NCBI GenBank assembly: GCA_942491735.1
Contig: CALOCN010000014.1
Coordinates: 62,001 to 126,000, forward strand
Source: CALOCN01 sp942491735
Lineage (GTDB): Bacteria; Eisenbacteria; RBG-16-71-46; JABDJR01
Direction: 5' to 3'
DNA length: 64,000 nt
Position 1 is the stretch's first letter. Each line of letters starts with the position of its first letter. The notes beneath the pieces are model-generated. The model was not told the origin of the DNA, made no database searches, and saw nothing but the letters and a program-made list of their open reading frames with translations. The translations under genes were made by a program, and so were the position numbers. Shown here in pieces: positions 34,001-40,805 of this stretch.

Positions 34001-34075
34001 GGGGGCTTGTTGACCTCGACCTTTCTCAACCTGGTGGTGGTGCCGGTGCTGTACGCGCGGTTGGGGAAGCGTTAG
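31010..34075 (+). CDS. RND efflux pump inner-membrane subunit, CusA/CzcA (HME) family
   Basis: A 1021-residue proton-driven pump, the usual length of HME-RND proteins. The ATG at 31010 follows AAAGGAGG; an in-frame start at 30917 lies inside the adaptor gene. It has the two-fold RND layout: TM1 near residues 13-30, a large porter domain, TM2-6 (for example VSVALRDGAILVVLVLFLFL), a TM4 segment GGLTIAIGALVDDAIIVVDN with the paired acidic residues of the proton relay, a second porter domain, and TM8-12. The ending FITLFGIATRNGVLLVSRYQ and RLAPVLMTALTAGLALVPL, with later EIQSPMGRVILGG, is characteristic of CzcA/CusA rather than multidrug pumps. The His-rich neighbours support divalent-cation or Cu/Ag export. 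No outer-membrane channel gene is adjacent. Confidence 0.92.
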   Translation: MLKLLITASLRHRMVVLVAAGLVLLAGGLWLGQAPVDVLPDLTAPTVTVLTEAKGMAPEEIELLVTFPLESALNGGPGVRRVRSVSAAGISVIWVEFNWGADVYQARQIVAERLQQAELPERVDSPVLGPVSSIMGEIAFIALTADPDSVSSMDLRRIAETTVRRSLLAIPGISQVIPIGGDFREFQVTAVPEDLRRYGLSLTELIESLEEAAYSSAAGFHVDRGEEHLVRAMSRARTLEDLASAPVRGEGHTLVRVSDVATVDIGPEPKRGTASFNGTPAVVLSVLKQPIANTLKLTREIDTALEELEATLPPGMLIERESFRQASFIEVAVHNVSVALRDGAILVVLVLFLFLGNVRTTLISALAIPISLLVGVLVVSALGATINTMTLGGLTIAIGALVDDAIIVVDNVFRRLRENAARSSDQQQPRLDVIRAATFEVLSAIVFATLIIAVVFLPLFFLPGMEGRLLKPLGLAYLAAIAASLFVSLTVTPVLCLLLLGKKQSQAREPWLIRAVGRGYHRVLDAALAHPRWVLGVSLALLVAALAVVPNLGRSFLPPFNEGSLTVSAVSAPGIPLEDSDALGRQVEMALLEFPEVVSATRRTGRAEKDEHVQGVNASELEVVLRAGRPKEELLREMRERVGAVPGVTVSFGQPISHRIDHMISGSKSNLAVKIFGPDLATLRSLARQVEATLNTVPGIVDLSNQEQSSVSQLLVDYDRDALGRMGLSVAEASRTTEALFQGTQVGEILEDGVISRVVVRFPEELREHRDQLVDLPVVLHGGESVGLGDVADLRFDLGPSLIRRENVQRVSVLTANIAGSDLAGTVERARDAVAAAVTLPLGYRVVYGGQFEQGAAAVRNLSVLGVLIVVVMYWLLYLAFREHRVTLIVMINLPLALIGGIVAVALSDPVLNVATLIGFITLFGIATRNGVLLVSRYQDLMRSGVERLDAVRRGSAERLAPVLMTALTAGLALVPLILAGDEPGNEIQSPMGRVILGGLLTSTFLNLVVVPVLYARLGKR

Positions 34076-34086
34076 GGCGATCGCGT

Positions 34087-34092
34087 TACACT
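34087..34092 (+). promoter_or_regulatory. -10-like TACACT 9 nt before the LuxR-ATPase start
   Basis: TACACT lies 9 nt before the ATG at 34102 in the 26-nt gap after the pump gene. No ribosome-binding site is visible between them, so transcription may begin close to the start codon. Confidence 0.35.
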
Positions 34093-34101
34093 GTGCCCAT
34101 C

Positions 34102-36930
34102 ATGATTGGGCGTGTCGAAGAGTCGCAGCAGCTGGCACGGTGGTTGGAGACCGCGCGGGATGGGCATGGCTCGTTGATCCTGGTCGCTGGCGAAACGGGG
34201 GTAGGCAAGACCCGTCTCGTTGACGAGGCGCTGGACGCCTTGGGCCTGTCGACGCTGCGCAGCCGGTCCCGGGAAGGGGCAACGCCGCCCTACGGACCGA
34301 TCGCCGCGCTCCTTCGCGCCGCGCTTTCGGGTGCGGGCCCGCTCACCGGGGCGCTTGGGCAGTACTTGCACATGCTGCTCCCGGAACTGGGTCCCTCCCC
34401 CGAGAACGCCAATCCGGAACTGCTGACCGAAGCCCTGATTCAGGCGTTGATCGGGGTGGCACGGGACGAGCCCCTGGTGTTGGTCCTTGATGATGTGCAG
34501 TGGACGGACAACGCGACCCTGGAGTTGTTGCCGGTGCTCGCGGATCGGATCGTCACGGAGTCGATTGCCGTGGTGGCGACCTATCGCGCGGACGAGCTCA
34601 CCCGTGGCCATCCGGTCCGGCGGTTGCGGGACGAGCTTCGTCGCGCGCGTCGACTTCGGGAGATCGAGCTGGCTCCGTTGGATCGCGAGCAAACCGGGCT
34701 CTTGCTGGCGGTGACCCTGGGCGCCGAACCGGATACCGCCCTGGTGGATCTGGTGTCCGACAAGACCCAGGGGATTCCGCTCTTCGTCGAGGAGCTGGCC
34801 AACGCCCTGGTCTCCGGTGGGTGTCTGAACACCGCGGGATCGGCGGTGACATTGAGACCGGGCGAGGATCTTCCCATCCCCGACAGCGTTCGTGATGCGG
34901 TGATGCTCCGATTGGATGCCCTGTCGGAGGAGGCGCGTGGGCTGATCGAGATTGCCTCGGTGGTCGGGACCGAGTTCGAGTTCGACCTGGTCACGAGCCT
35001 GGCCGGTCAAGAGACGGGGGTCGAGGAGCTTCTGCAGCGAAACCTGATCCTGGATGCCGGCGCCGGGGTGGGGCGGTTCCGGCACACGATTCTTCGCGAG
35101 GCGATCGAGGGAGAGATTGCCTGGTCGCGACGCCGTTCCCTCAACGGACGGATTGCCGCCTTTCTGGATCGAGGCAGCGCACCTCCCGAGGTGGTGGCCG
35201 AGCATTGGTTGGCGGCGGGGGAACAGGAACCGGCGCGTCGGGCCTTCCTCGAGGTGGCCCGTCGGTCCTGTCGCGTTCATGCTTATCGCGATGCGGCGCG
35301 CGCCGGGCAGAAGGCGTTGGAACTCTGGCAAAGCGGCGAGTCCGAGCCCGAACGCCTGGCCACCCTGGAGCAGCTGGCGCATTGCGCTCAGGTGAGCGGT
35401 GAATTGGGCGATGCGGTACGCGCCCTGCGGGAGGTTGCCGATAGCCCGTTGATGGCCGGCGACCGCCTGCGACGGGCCGGGGTGATGCGTTCCCTGGCTA
35501 CGATCTATGGGCTTCAGGGTGCGTGGGAGCAGTCCCTGGAAACCCGGATCGAAGCGGCGAAGGCGTTCCAGGACCTGGATGCCCTGGGCGATGCCGCCGG
35601 GGAGTGGCTGACCGTGGCCGGTCGCTACACGGCCCTCAGCAATCTGGATCGGGCGCTGGAAACGGTGCGTCGGGCCGGCGCCCTTGCGGCGCAGGGAGAT
35701 CGGACCGATCTCGTGGTGCGCGCACGCGGCTTCGAGGGGAATCTCCTGGCCATGGCCGGGAAGGGGCAGGAGGGTTGCGACGTGGCCCAGGAAGCCTTGG
35801 CCCTGGCCCTGGAGCACGACCTTCCCGAAGCGGCGGCCGAGGCCTATCGACGGTTGGCCAGCGCGCTCGACTACGCATCGGACTTCGGGGGGTCGCGCGA
35901 CGCCTACGCCACCGCCCTGGCCTACTGCGACACCCTCGGCGACGACTCCAACGCGCGCGTCTGCCGCAGCTGCATGTCGGCCATCGTCTACCGCACCGGT
36001 GAGTGGAAACACGCCCTGGAGGTCGGGCAGCAGGTGTTGTCCGATCCCGACTCCGCGGTGGGGTCGCGAGCCACGGCCAAGGCGGTGATCGGTCTGGTAC
36101 GGGCCAGTCGAGGCGAGGTCCGGGCTGCCCGTATCGCGCTGGACGAGTCGTTGGAACTGTCCCGCGGCGCGAACCTTCCGGTGGTCACCCTTTGGGCCAT
36201 CCACGGTTTGGCCCTGCTGGCCGAGTTCCAGGAGGACGACGAAACCGCGGTGGCCCTGCACGAGCAGGTCATGGAGATCTGGCGGGGTACCCAGGATCGT
36301 CATGATGCGGTTCCCATGTTCCATTGGCAGGCCACCTACTTTGGTCGCACGGGCCGAGAAGCCGACGCCACCCGGCGAGCCGAAGCCCTGAGCGCCATGG
36401 CCTCGGGTACCGGGAACAGCGAGACCCTGGCCGCCCTGGCCCATGCCCTGGGTGAGGTGTCCCTGGCCGCCGGCAACACCACCGAGGCGGTAGCCCAGTT
36501 CGAGCAGGCGGCCGTGCTGTTGGAGAAGCTGGAAGCGCCGCTGGAGACCGCGATCACGGCCTGGCGTCTGGGAACCGCATGCGCGGCCGCCGGGGATCCG
36601 GAGCGCGCCCGGGCGCAGTTCAACCAGGCCATCCAGCTCACCCGCCAGTTGGGGGCGCGTCCCATCACCTGGCTGGTGGGTGTGGAACTGGAGGCCCTGG
36701 ACACCGGCGCAGCCAAGGGGACGGCCCCGGCCAAGGGCCTCCTCACCCCCCGTCAGACCGAGATCCTGCAGTTGCTGGCCCAAGGGCTCACCAACAAGGA
36801 GATCGGCGACCGGCTCTTCCTGAGTACCCGCACCGTCGACATGCATGTGGGCAACATCCTGGAGCGTCTGGATTGCCGTAGCCGGACCGAAGCGGCGGGC
36901 AAGGCGGTGTCGTTGGGGCTATTGGGCTAG
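34102..36930 (+). CDS. Large ATP-binding LuxR-family regulator (AAA/STAND + TPR + HTH)
   Basis: A 942-residue regulator of the LAL/MalT-like type. It starts at the ATG at 34102 (a GTG at 34093 is possible). An AAA_16-like ATPase comes first: Walker A AGETGVGKT at about residues 29-37, Walker B LVLVLDDVQW with D130-D131. It is followed by a winged-helix part and then about 500 residues of TPR-like helices. The C-terminus (880-940) is a LuxR/GerE helix-turn-helix: LLTPRQTEILQLLAQGLTNK and STRTVDMHVGNILERL. Ligand binding to the TPR region is thought to switch ATP-driven oligomerisation and DNA binding. Targets are unknown; the closest candidates are the methyltransferase gene downstream and its paired palindromes, or the metal pump upstream. 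Confidence 0.9.
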   Translation: MIGRVEESQQLARWLETARDGHGSLILVAGETGVGKTRLVDEALDALGLSTLRSRSREGATPPYGPIAALLRAALSGAGPLTGALGQYLHMLLPELGPSPENANPELLTEALIQALIGVARDEPLVLVLDDVQWTDNATLELLPVLADRIVTESIAVVATYRADELTRGHPVRRLRDELRRARRLREIELAPLDREQTGLLLAVTLGAEPDTALVDLVSDKTQGIPLFVEELANALVSGGCLNTAGSAVTLRPGEDLPIPDSVRDAVMLRLDALSEEARGLIEIASVVGTEFEFDLVTSLAGQETGVEELLQRNLILDAGAGVGRFRHTILREAIEGEIAWSRRRSLNGRIAAFLDRGSAPPEVVAEHWLAAGEQEPARRAFLEVARRSCRVHAYRDAARAGQKALELWQSGESEPERLATLEQLAHCAQVSGELGDAVRALREVADSPLMAGDRLRRAGVMRSLATIYGLQGAWEQSLETRIEAAKAFQDLDALGDAAGEWLTVAGRYTALSNLDRALETVRRAGALAAQGDRTDLVVRARGFEGNLLAMAGKGQEGCDVAQEALALALEHDLPEAAAEAYRRLASALDYASDFGGSRDAYATALAYCDTLGDDSNARVCRSCMSAIVYRTGEWKHALEVGQQVLSDPDSAVGSRATAKAVIGLVRASRGEVRAARIALDESLELSRGANLPVVTLWAIHGLALLAEFQEDDETAVALHEQVMEIWRGTQDRHDAVPMFHWQATYFGRTGREADATRRAEALSAMASGTGNSETLAALAHALGEVSLAAGNTTEAVAQFEQAAVLLEKLEAPLETAITAWRLGTACAAAGDPERARAQFNQAIQLTRQLGARPITWLVGVELEALDTGAAKGTAPAKGLLTPRQTEILQLLAQGLTNKEIGDRLFLSTRTVDMHVGNILERLDCRSRTEAAGKAVSLGLLG

Positions 36931-37013
36931 CCCGTTCCCCGCGTGCCTTGCGCGCGCCCGTACGGCTTCCTGGGGGCTCCGGAAACCTACTGCTGCACAG
37001 TGAGTTACTGCTC

Positions 37014-37044
37014 CTACCGTAGACCCCCCGCCCCACTACGGTAG
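37014..37044. promoter_or_regulatory. Paired palindromic site CTACCGTAG-N13-CTACGGTAG
   Basis: CTACCGTAG (37014-37022) and CTACGGTAG (37036-37044) are exact inverted repeats. Each is itself a CTAC-S-GTAG palindrome, with centres 22 bp apart, about two helical turns. It lies 90 nt before the methyltransferase start and 83 nt after the LuxR gene. This is the geometry of two adjacent regulator dimers. Read as RNA it could also form a hairpin, but it has no U-tract. Confidence 0.55.
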
Positions 37045-37133
37045 TCCCCCGCGCAGAACCGGTAGTTCTGCGAATACTCCGGGCTCTTCTTCTCGCCGAA
37101 ACTACGTGCAACGTCAGGCGAAAGGAGAAACCC

Positions 37134-38216
37134 ATGACGACGATCACCCAAGACACATTCGATACACAGCGGGCCGAACGCTTTGCGGAGAGCCTTCTGG
37201 GCACCCTCAACGGGGCCGCCCTCACCCTCATGGTCTCGATCGGTCACCGCACCGGCCTGTTCGACACGATGCGCGGGATGCCGGCCTCGACCAGCCACCG
37301 CATTGCCGCCGCGGCCCAGCTCGACGAGCGGTACGTGCGGGAGTGGTTGGGCGCGATGACGGTGGGAGGCGTGGTCGCGTGCGACTCGGCCGGGACGCTC
37401 TTCCATCTTCCCGAGGAGCATGCGGTCGCGCTCACCCGCGCCGCGGCGGCGGACAACATGGCGGTGTTCGCCCAGTACATCGCCGTCCTGGGTGGCGTGG
37501 AGGATCGAATCGTCGACTGCTTCCACAACGGCGGCGGTGTGCCCTACGACGCGTTCCACCGGTTCCACGAGGTCATGGCCGAGGACAGCGGTCAGTCGGT
37601 CCTGCCGGCGCTGGTCGATCACATTCTTCCCCTGGCCCCGGGAATCCTGGAGCGGCTGAAGGAAGGGATCGACGTGCTGGACATCGGCTGCGGTCGGGGG
37701 AAGGCGCTGAACCTCATGGCCCGGGAGTTCCCCAACAGCCGCTTCACCGGGTACGACCTGAGCGAAGAGGCGATCGCCTTTGCCCGGGACGAGGCCCGCG
37801 GGAACGGCAGCACGAACGTGCGGTTCGAGGCGCGTGACCTGACCCATCTGGACGAACGTGATCGCTACGACTTCGTGACCGCGTTCGATGCCATTCACGA
37901 TCAGAAGGCGCCGGAGACGGTGCTGGGCGCGATCGCCGCCGCGCTGCGGCCGGACGGCACGTTCCTCATGCAGGACATCGCCGGTTCCAGCCACGTGCAC
38001 AAGAACCTCGATCACCCCCTGGGCCCCCTGCTCTACACCATTTCCTGCATGCACTGCATGACGGTGTCGCTGGCCCAGGACGGGGCGGGACTCGGCGCCA
38101 TGTGGGGGGTGGAGAAGGCCCGGGAGCTCCTGCGACGCGCCGGTTTTGGCCGCGTGGAGATCCAGGACCTTCCTCACGACGTGCAGAACACCTACTACAT
38201 CGTTCGCGGACGATAG
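37134..38216 (+). CDS. SAM-dependent methyltransferase with N-terminal winged-helix domain
   Basis: A 360-residue class I methyltransferase. Residues about 15-75 form a winged-helix dimerisation region typical of O-methyltransferase-like and Rv2258c-type enzymes (STSHRIAAAAQLDERYVREW). SAM motif I is VLDIGCGRG (181-189), followed by the acidic motif FTGYDLSEEAIAFA, then YDFVTAFDAIHD and LRPDGTFLMQDI. The product and substrate cannot be predicted; relatives act on small aromatic or other metabolites. The ATG is preceded by AAAGGAGAAACCC, a good ribosome-binding site. The gene is probably controlled through the paired palindromes at 37014-37044. The next gene (38258) follows after 41 nt and may be co-transcribed. 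Confidence 0.88.
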   Translation: MTTITQDTFDTQRAERFAESLLGTLNGAALTLMVSIGHRTGLFDTMRGMPASTSHRIAAAAQLDERYVREWLGAMTVGGVVACDSAGTLFHLPEEHAVALTRAAAADNMAVFAQYIAVLGGVEDRIVDCFHNGGGVPYDAFHRFHEVMAEDSGQSVLPALVDHILPLAPGILERLKEGIDVLDIGCGRGKALNLMAREFPNSRFTGYDLSEEAIAFARDEARGNGSTNVRFEARDLTHLDERDRYDFVTAFDAIHDQKAPETVLGAIAAALRPDGTFLMQDIAGSSHVHKNLDHPLGPLLYTISCMHCMTVSLAQDGAGLGAMWGVEKARELLRRAGFGRVEIQDLPHDVQNTYYIVRGR

Positions 38217-38257
38217 CCCGGACGAACCCCGGTACGACCGGATTCGGAGATAGACCC

Positions 38258-39814
38258 ATGAAACCAACGATTGAACGACTCGGCGTTTCGCTGATTCTCG
38301 CGTCCATGATCGGACTGATCCTGTGGCCCGCCCTGGACGCGGTGATGGGGGTGGTTTCCATTCCCGTTGCCGTTCTGCTGGGGGGGCTTGTCGGGGGCAT
38401 TGCCCTGCGACGGCTCCCGGCCGGGCTCGATGGGGCTTTCCAGGGACGCAGGGTGCTGACTGTGCTGTGGTGCGTGCTGGCCCTGGTTACCGTGGTGCAG
38501 ACGGCCCGTCTCAGCGCCTACATGCAGGACGCGTCCCGGGACTGGGTGCTGACGACCCAGGATGCCTTCTGGGCCAAGCACATGTGCATGACCGCGTACT
38601 TCTACGCCGCCGACCTCAACCGGCAGGGGGAGGAGAACGTCTACGACCCGGCGCACTATCCGGGGCTGACCCCGGACGCGGAGAACCGGACCACCCTGGC
38701 CAACCTGGTGCCCGAGGATCCGTACCAGTACCCGCCGCAGTTCCTGCTGCTGCCCCGTTTGGCCATCGCTCTCAGCAACGACTTCTTCACCATCCGACCG
38801 GTGTGGTACGCGTTGCAGGCGCTCTTCTTCCTGGTCGTGGCGCTGTCCATGGCGCGTTGGTACGGCGGTGTGGGCGGGCAGGTGGCCCTGTGGCTGGTGC
38901 CGGCCATCTGGATCTCGGTCCCTGCCATGCTCAACTTCCAGTACGGGCAGTTCCATCTCACCACCATTGCCCTGGCGGTGGCGGCGTTCCTTGCCCTGGA
39001 GCGCAAGCGGGACATGCTGGGGGGTGCGCTCCTTGCGGCGGCGATTCTAGCCAAGGGGTTCCCGGGAATCGTGTTGATTCCACTCCTTCTGCAGCGGCGT
39101 TGGCGACCCATCGCCTGGACCGGGGCGTGGGCGGCGGGGATCACCGTGGTGTCGCTGGGGGTGTTGGGTCCCGAGGTCTTTGTGGCCTTTGTTTCCGAGC
39201 ACCTGCCGCGGCTGCGTGACGGATCCGCCTTTGCTTTCGAGGAGGCGTGGCCCGAGCTACGCGCCGCGCTTCTGGCCGGGAACGTGTCCCCTTTCGCCAT
39301 GGTGCGCAAGCTGTCGGATCTGGGGCTCACTGCGTTGACCGACAACGTGGCCCGGGTGGTGCAGTTGGTGTTCACTTTGGGCGTGGTGGCCATGGCGGTG
39401 GTTGCGGCCCGGGTGCGTGGTGCGCGGGCCCGGGCATTGGTCTGGTTCGCGCTTCTCAACCTGGGCGCGATGACCAGTCCCGCCGCGTGGGGCGACTACG
39501 TGCCGGTGGGAACGCTGTGGATGCTGACCCTGGTCGCGGCCGGGACCACCCGGGTTCGCCCCGCGATCTGGGGCACCCTGGCCGGGCTCTCGTTCCTGCT
39601 CCCGGGTGTGGTTCCGCTTGGCAACTGGCCGTCACCGGTTGTTGCCATGGGGCTCAGCATCGCGGCCACCCTGGCCTGGATCGGGTTTAACGGTTGGGTG
39701 GTGGTGCGGGCCGGGGCGCGTGACGCGGTGGCGGCCAGGGATGCGTCCTTGGAGGTGTCCCGGATCGAACTGCAAGGCCGGGTCGCCGCTGGCGGTACGG
39801 CGATAGGTGCCTAG
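38258..39814 (+). CDS. Multispanning membrane glycosyltransferase, GT87/DUF2029-like
   Basis: A 518-residue polytopic membrane protein with about 10-12 hydrophobic helices. The ATG has GGAGA 7 nt upstream; the longer frame to 38102 lies within the methyltransferase gene. The first extracytoplasmic loop has the sequence TAYFYAADLNRQGEENVYDP and VPEDPYQYPPQFLLLPR, the usual pattern in DUF2029/GT87 mannosyl- and arabinosyltransferase-like proteins (Y-x-Y-x-P-x-x-x-x-L), with nearby acidic residues. These use polyprenyl-phosphate sugars to modify lipids or glycans outside the membrane; the substrate here is unknown. The stop TAG overlaps the convergent SGNH gene's stop through CTAG at 39811-39814. 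Confidence 0.8.
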   Translation: MKPTIERLGVSLILASMIGLILWPALDAVMGVVSIPVAVLLGGLVGGIALRRLPAGLDGAFQGRRVLTVLWCVLALVTVVQTARLSAYMQDASRDWVLTTQDAFWAKHMCMTAYFYAADLNRQGEENVYDPAHYPGLTPDAENRTTLANLVPEDPYQYPPQFLLLPRLAIALSNDFFTIRPVWYALQALFFLVVALSMARWYGGVGGQVALWLVPAIWISVPAMLNFQYGQFHLTTIALAVAAFLALERKRDMLGGALLAAAILAKGFPGIVLIPLLLQRRWRPIAWTGAWAAGITVVSLGVLGPEVFVAFVSEHLPRLRDGSAFAFEEAWPELRAALLAGNVSPFAMVRKLSDLGLTALTDNVARVVQLVFTLGVVAMAVVAARVRGARARALVWFALLNLGAMTSPAAWGDYVPVGTLWMLTLVAAGTTRVRPAIWGTLAGLSFLLPGVVPLGNWPSPVVAMGLSIAATLAWIGFNGWVVVRAGARDAVAARDASLEVSRIELQGRVAAGGTAIGA

Positions 39815-40608
39815 TTCTCCGAGGGGGTTGGAGGCCAACCGTCCACGCCGCGGGCGTGCCGGCGGTTGGCCTCGACCGCTGCCTCCTGGACCGCCCGTGC
39901 GGTTTCCGGGTCGATGTCGTACTGGGTGACCCCCAGGTCCAGACGCCCCGGCAACCCCACCGGCGAACACCCGGTCAGTTGCTCGAACATGACCATGGCC
40001 ACCATGTAGGTTCCCAGGGGGGCCGGGTGGAAACGGTCCGACCCGTAGAACTCCAGGTCCTCGTTTGTTTCCCATGCCACCCTCCACGCTTCGCCCGCGG
40101 GAAAGAAGAGCGCGTTGGTGGTGTCGGCCAGGGTGCGATAGGAATCCAGCACGCCGTCGAAGTCGAAGAACCGCTCCTCGGCCGGCCAGACCATATAGCT
40201 GGCCATTTCCGCGCCCGACTCGCGGATTACCCCGGCAAAGAGCCTGCCGAACTGGATCAGCGACGGCCGGCCCGACGTGGCCGACGGCCCCTGCTGGAGG
40301 ACCACCAGATCGTAGCTCCCGAATCGAATCTGATCGCGGGTGGGTTGCGAACTCCAATGATCCTGGAGGCCCCATCCACCCCGGGCCTGCTGGTTGGCGA
40401 TGAGGGGGCCCACGCCGGCGCTGTCGACCAGGGCCATGAGCAGCGCGGGCAGCGTGTTGGTGTAGGTGAGGCTGTTGCCCACGAAAAGGACCTTGAGCGC
40501 CTGGGGCGGGCACCCGGGATCGACCGCCACCGGGTCGGAGCCACAGGCGGACGCGGACAGCAGAACAAGGAGAAGGCCAGCGGGGAGACGGCGAGAGAGG
40601 ATGGACAT
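39811..40608 (-). CDS. SGNH/GDSL-type hydrolase lipoprotein
   Basis: A 265-residue exported lipoprotein (lipobox SASAC, Cys22). After a short linker, KVLFVGNSLTYTN contains block I of SGNH hydrolases with Ser46 as nucleophile in GNSLT. SYDLVVLQQGPSATSG matches the strand before block III, and YGSDRFHPAPLGTYMVAMVM has the C-terminal DxxH dyad (Asp-Arg-Phe-His). It would be an esterase or deacylase at the envelope, perhaps acting on acetylated glycans; the substrate is not known. It is convergent with the membrane glycosyltransferase and shares the CTAG bases of the stop codons with it. Its promoter lies in the 197-nt gap shared with the M13 peptidase. Confidence 0.85.
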   Translation of the reverse strand: MSILSRRLPAGLLLVLLSASACGSDPVAVDPGCPPQALKVLFVGNSLTYTNTLPALLMALVDSAGVGPLIANQQARGGWGLQDHWSSQPTRDQIRFGSYDLVVLQQGPSATSGRPSLIQFGRLFAGVIRESGAEMASYMVWPAEERFFDFDGVLDSYRTLADTTNALFFPAGEAWRVAWETNEDLEFYGSDRFHPAPLGTYMVAMVMFEQLTGCSPVGLPGRLDLGVTQYDIDPETARAVQEAAVEANRRHARGVDGWPPTPSEN

Positions 40609-40805
40609 GGTGGATTAGGTCCCGGGTTTGTTGGGGGGGGGAACCTGTTCTCAACATATCCGAACCCACCGGCGCCGACAACGACCCGGGCTTGCGACCT
40701 CCCCAGGGCCCCGGGAAACCGCTGGAATCGCCGGAGCCGACGCGCTAACCTGAACGTCCCCTGGACCCCTCCTGGCTGCAATTCAATGACAGGAAGACCA
40801 CCACC

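Noticed and set aside
34072..36846. Antisense ORF of 924 codons opposite the LuxR-ATPase gene
   Set aside because: The plus-strand gene has Walker and HTH motifs; the antisense product is low-complexity and lacks a ribosome-binding site.
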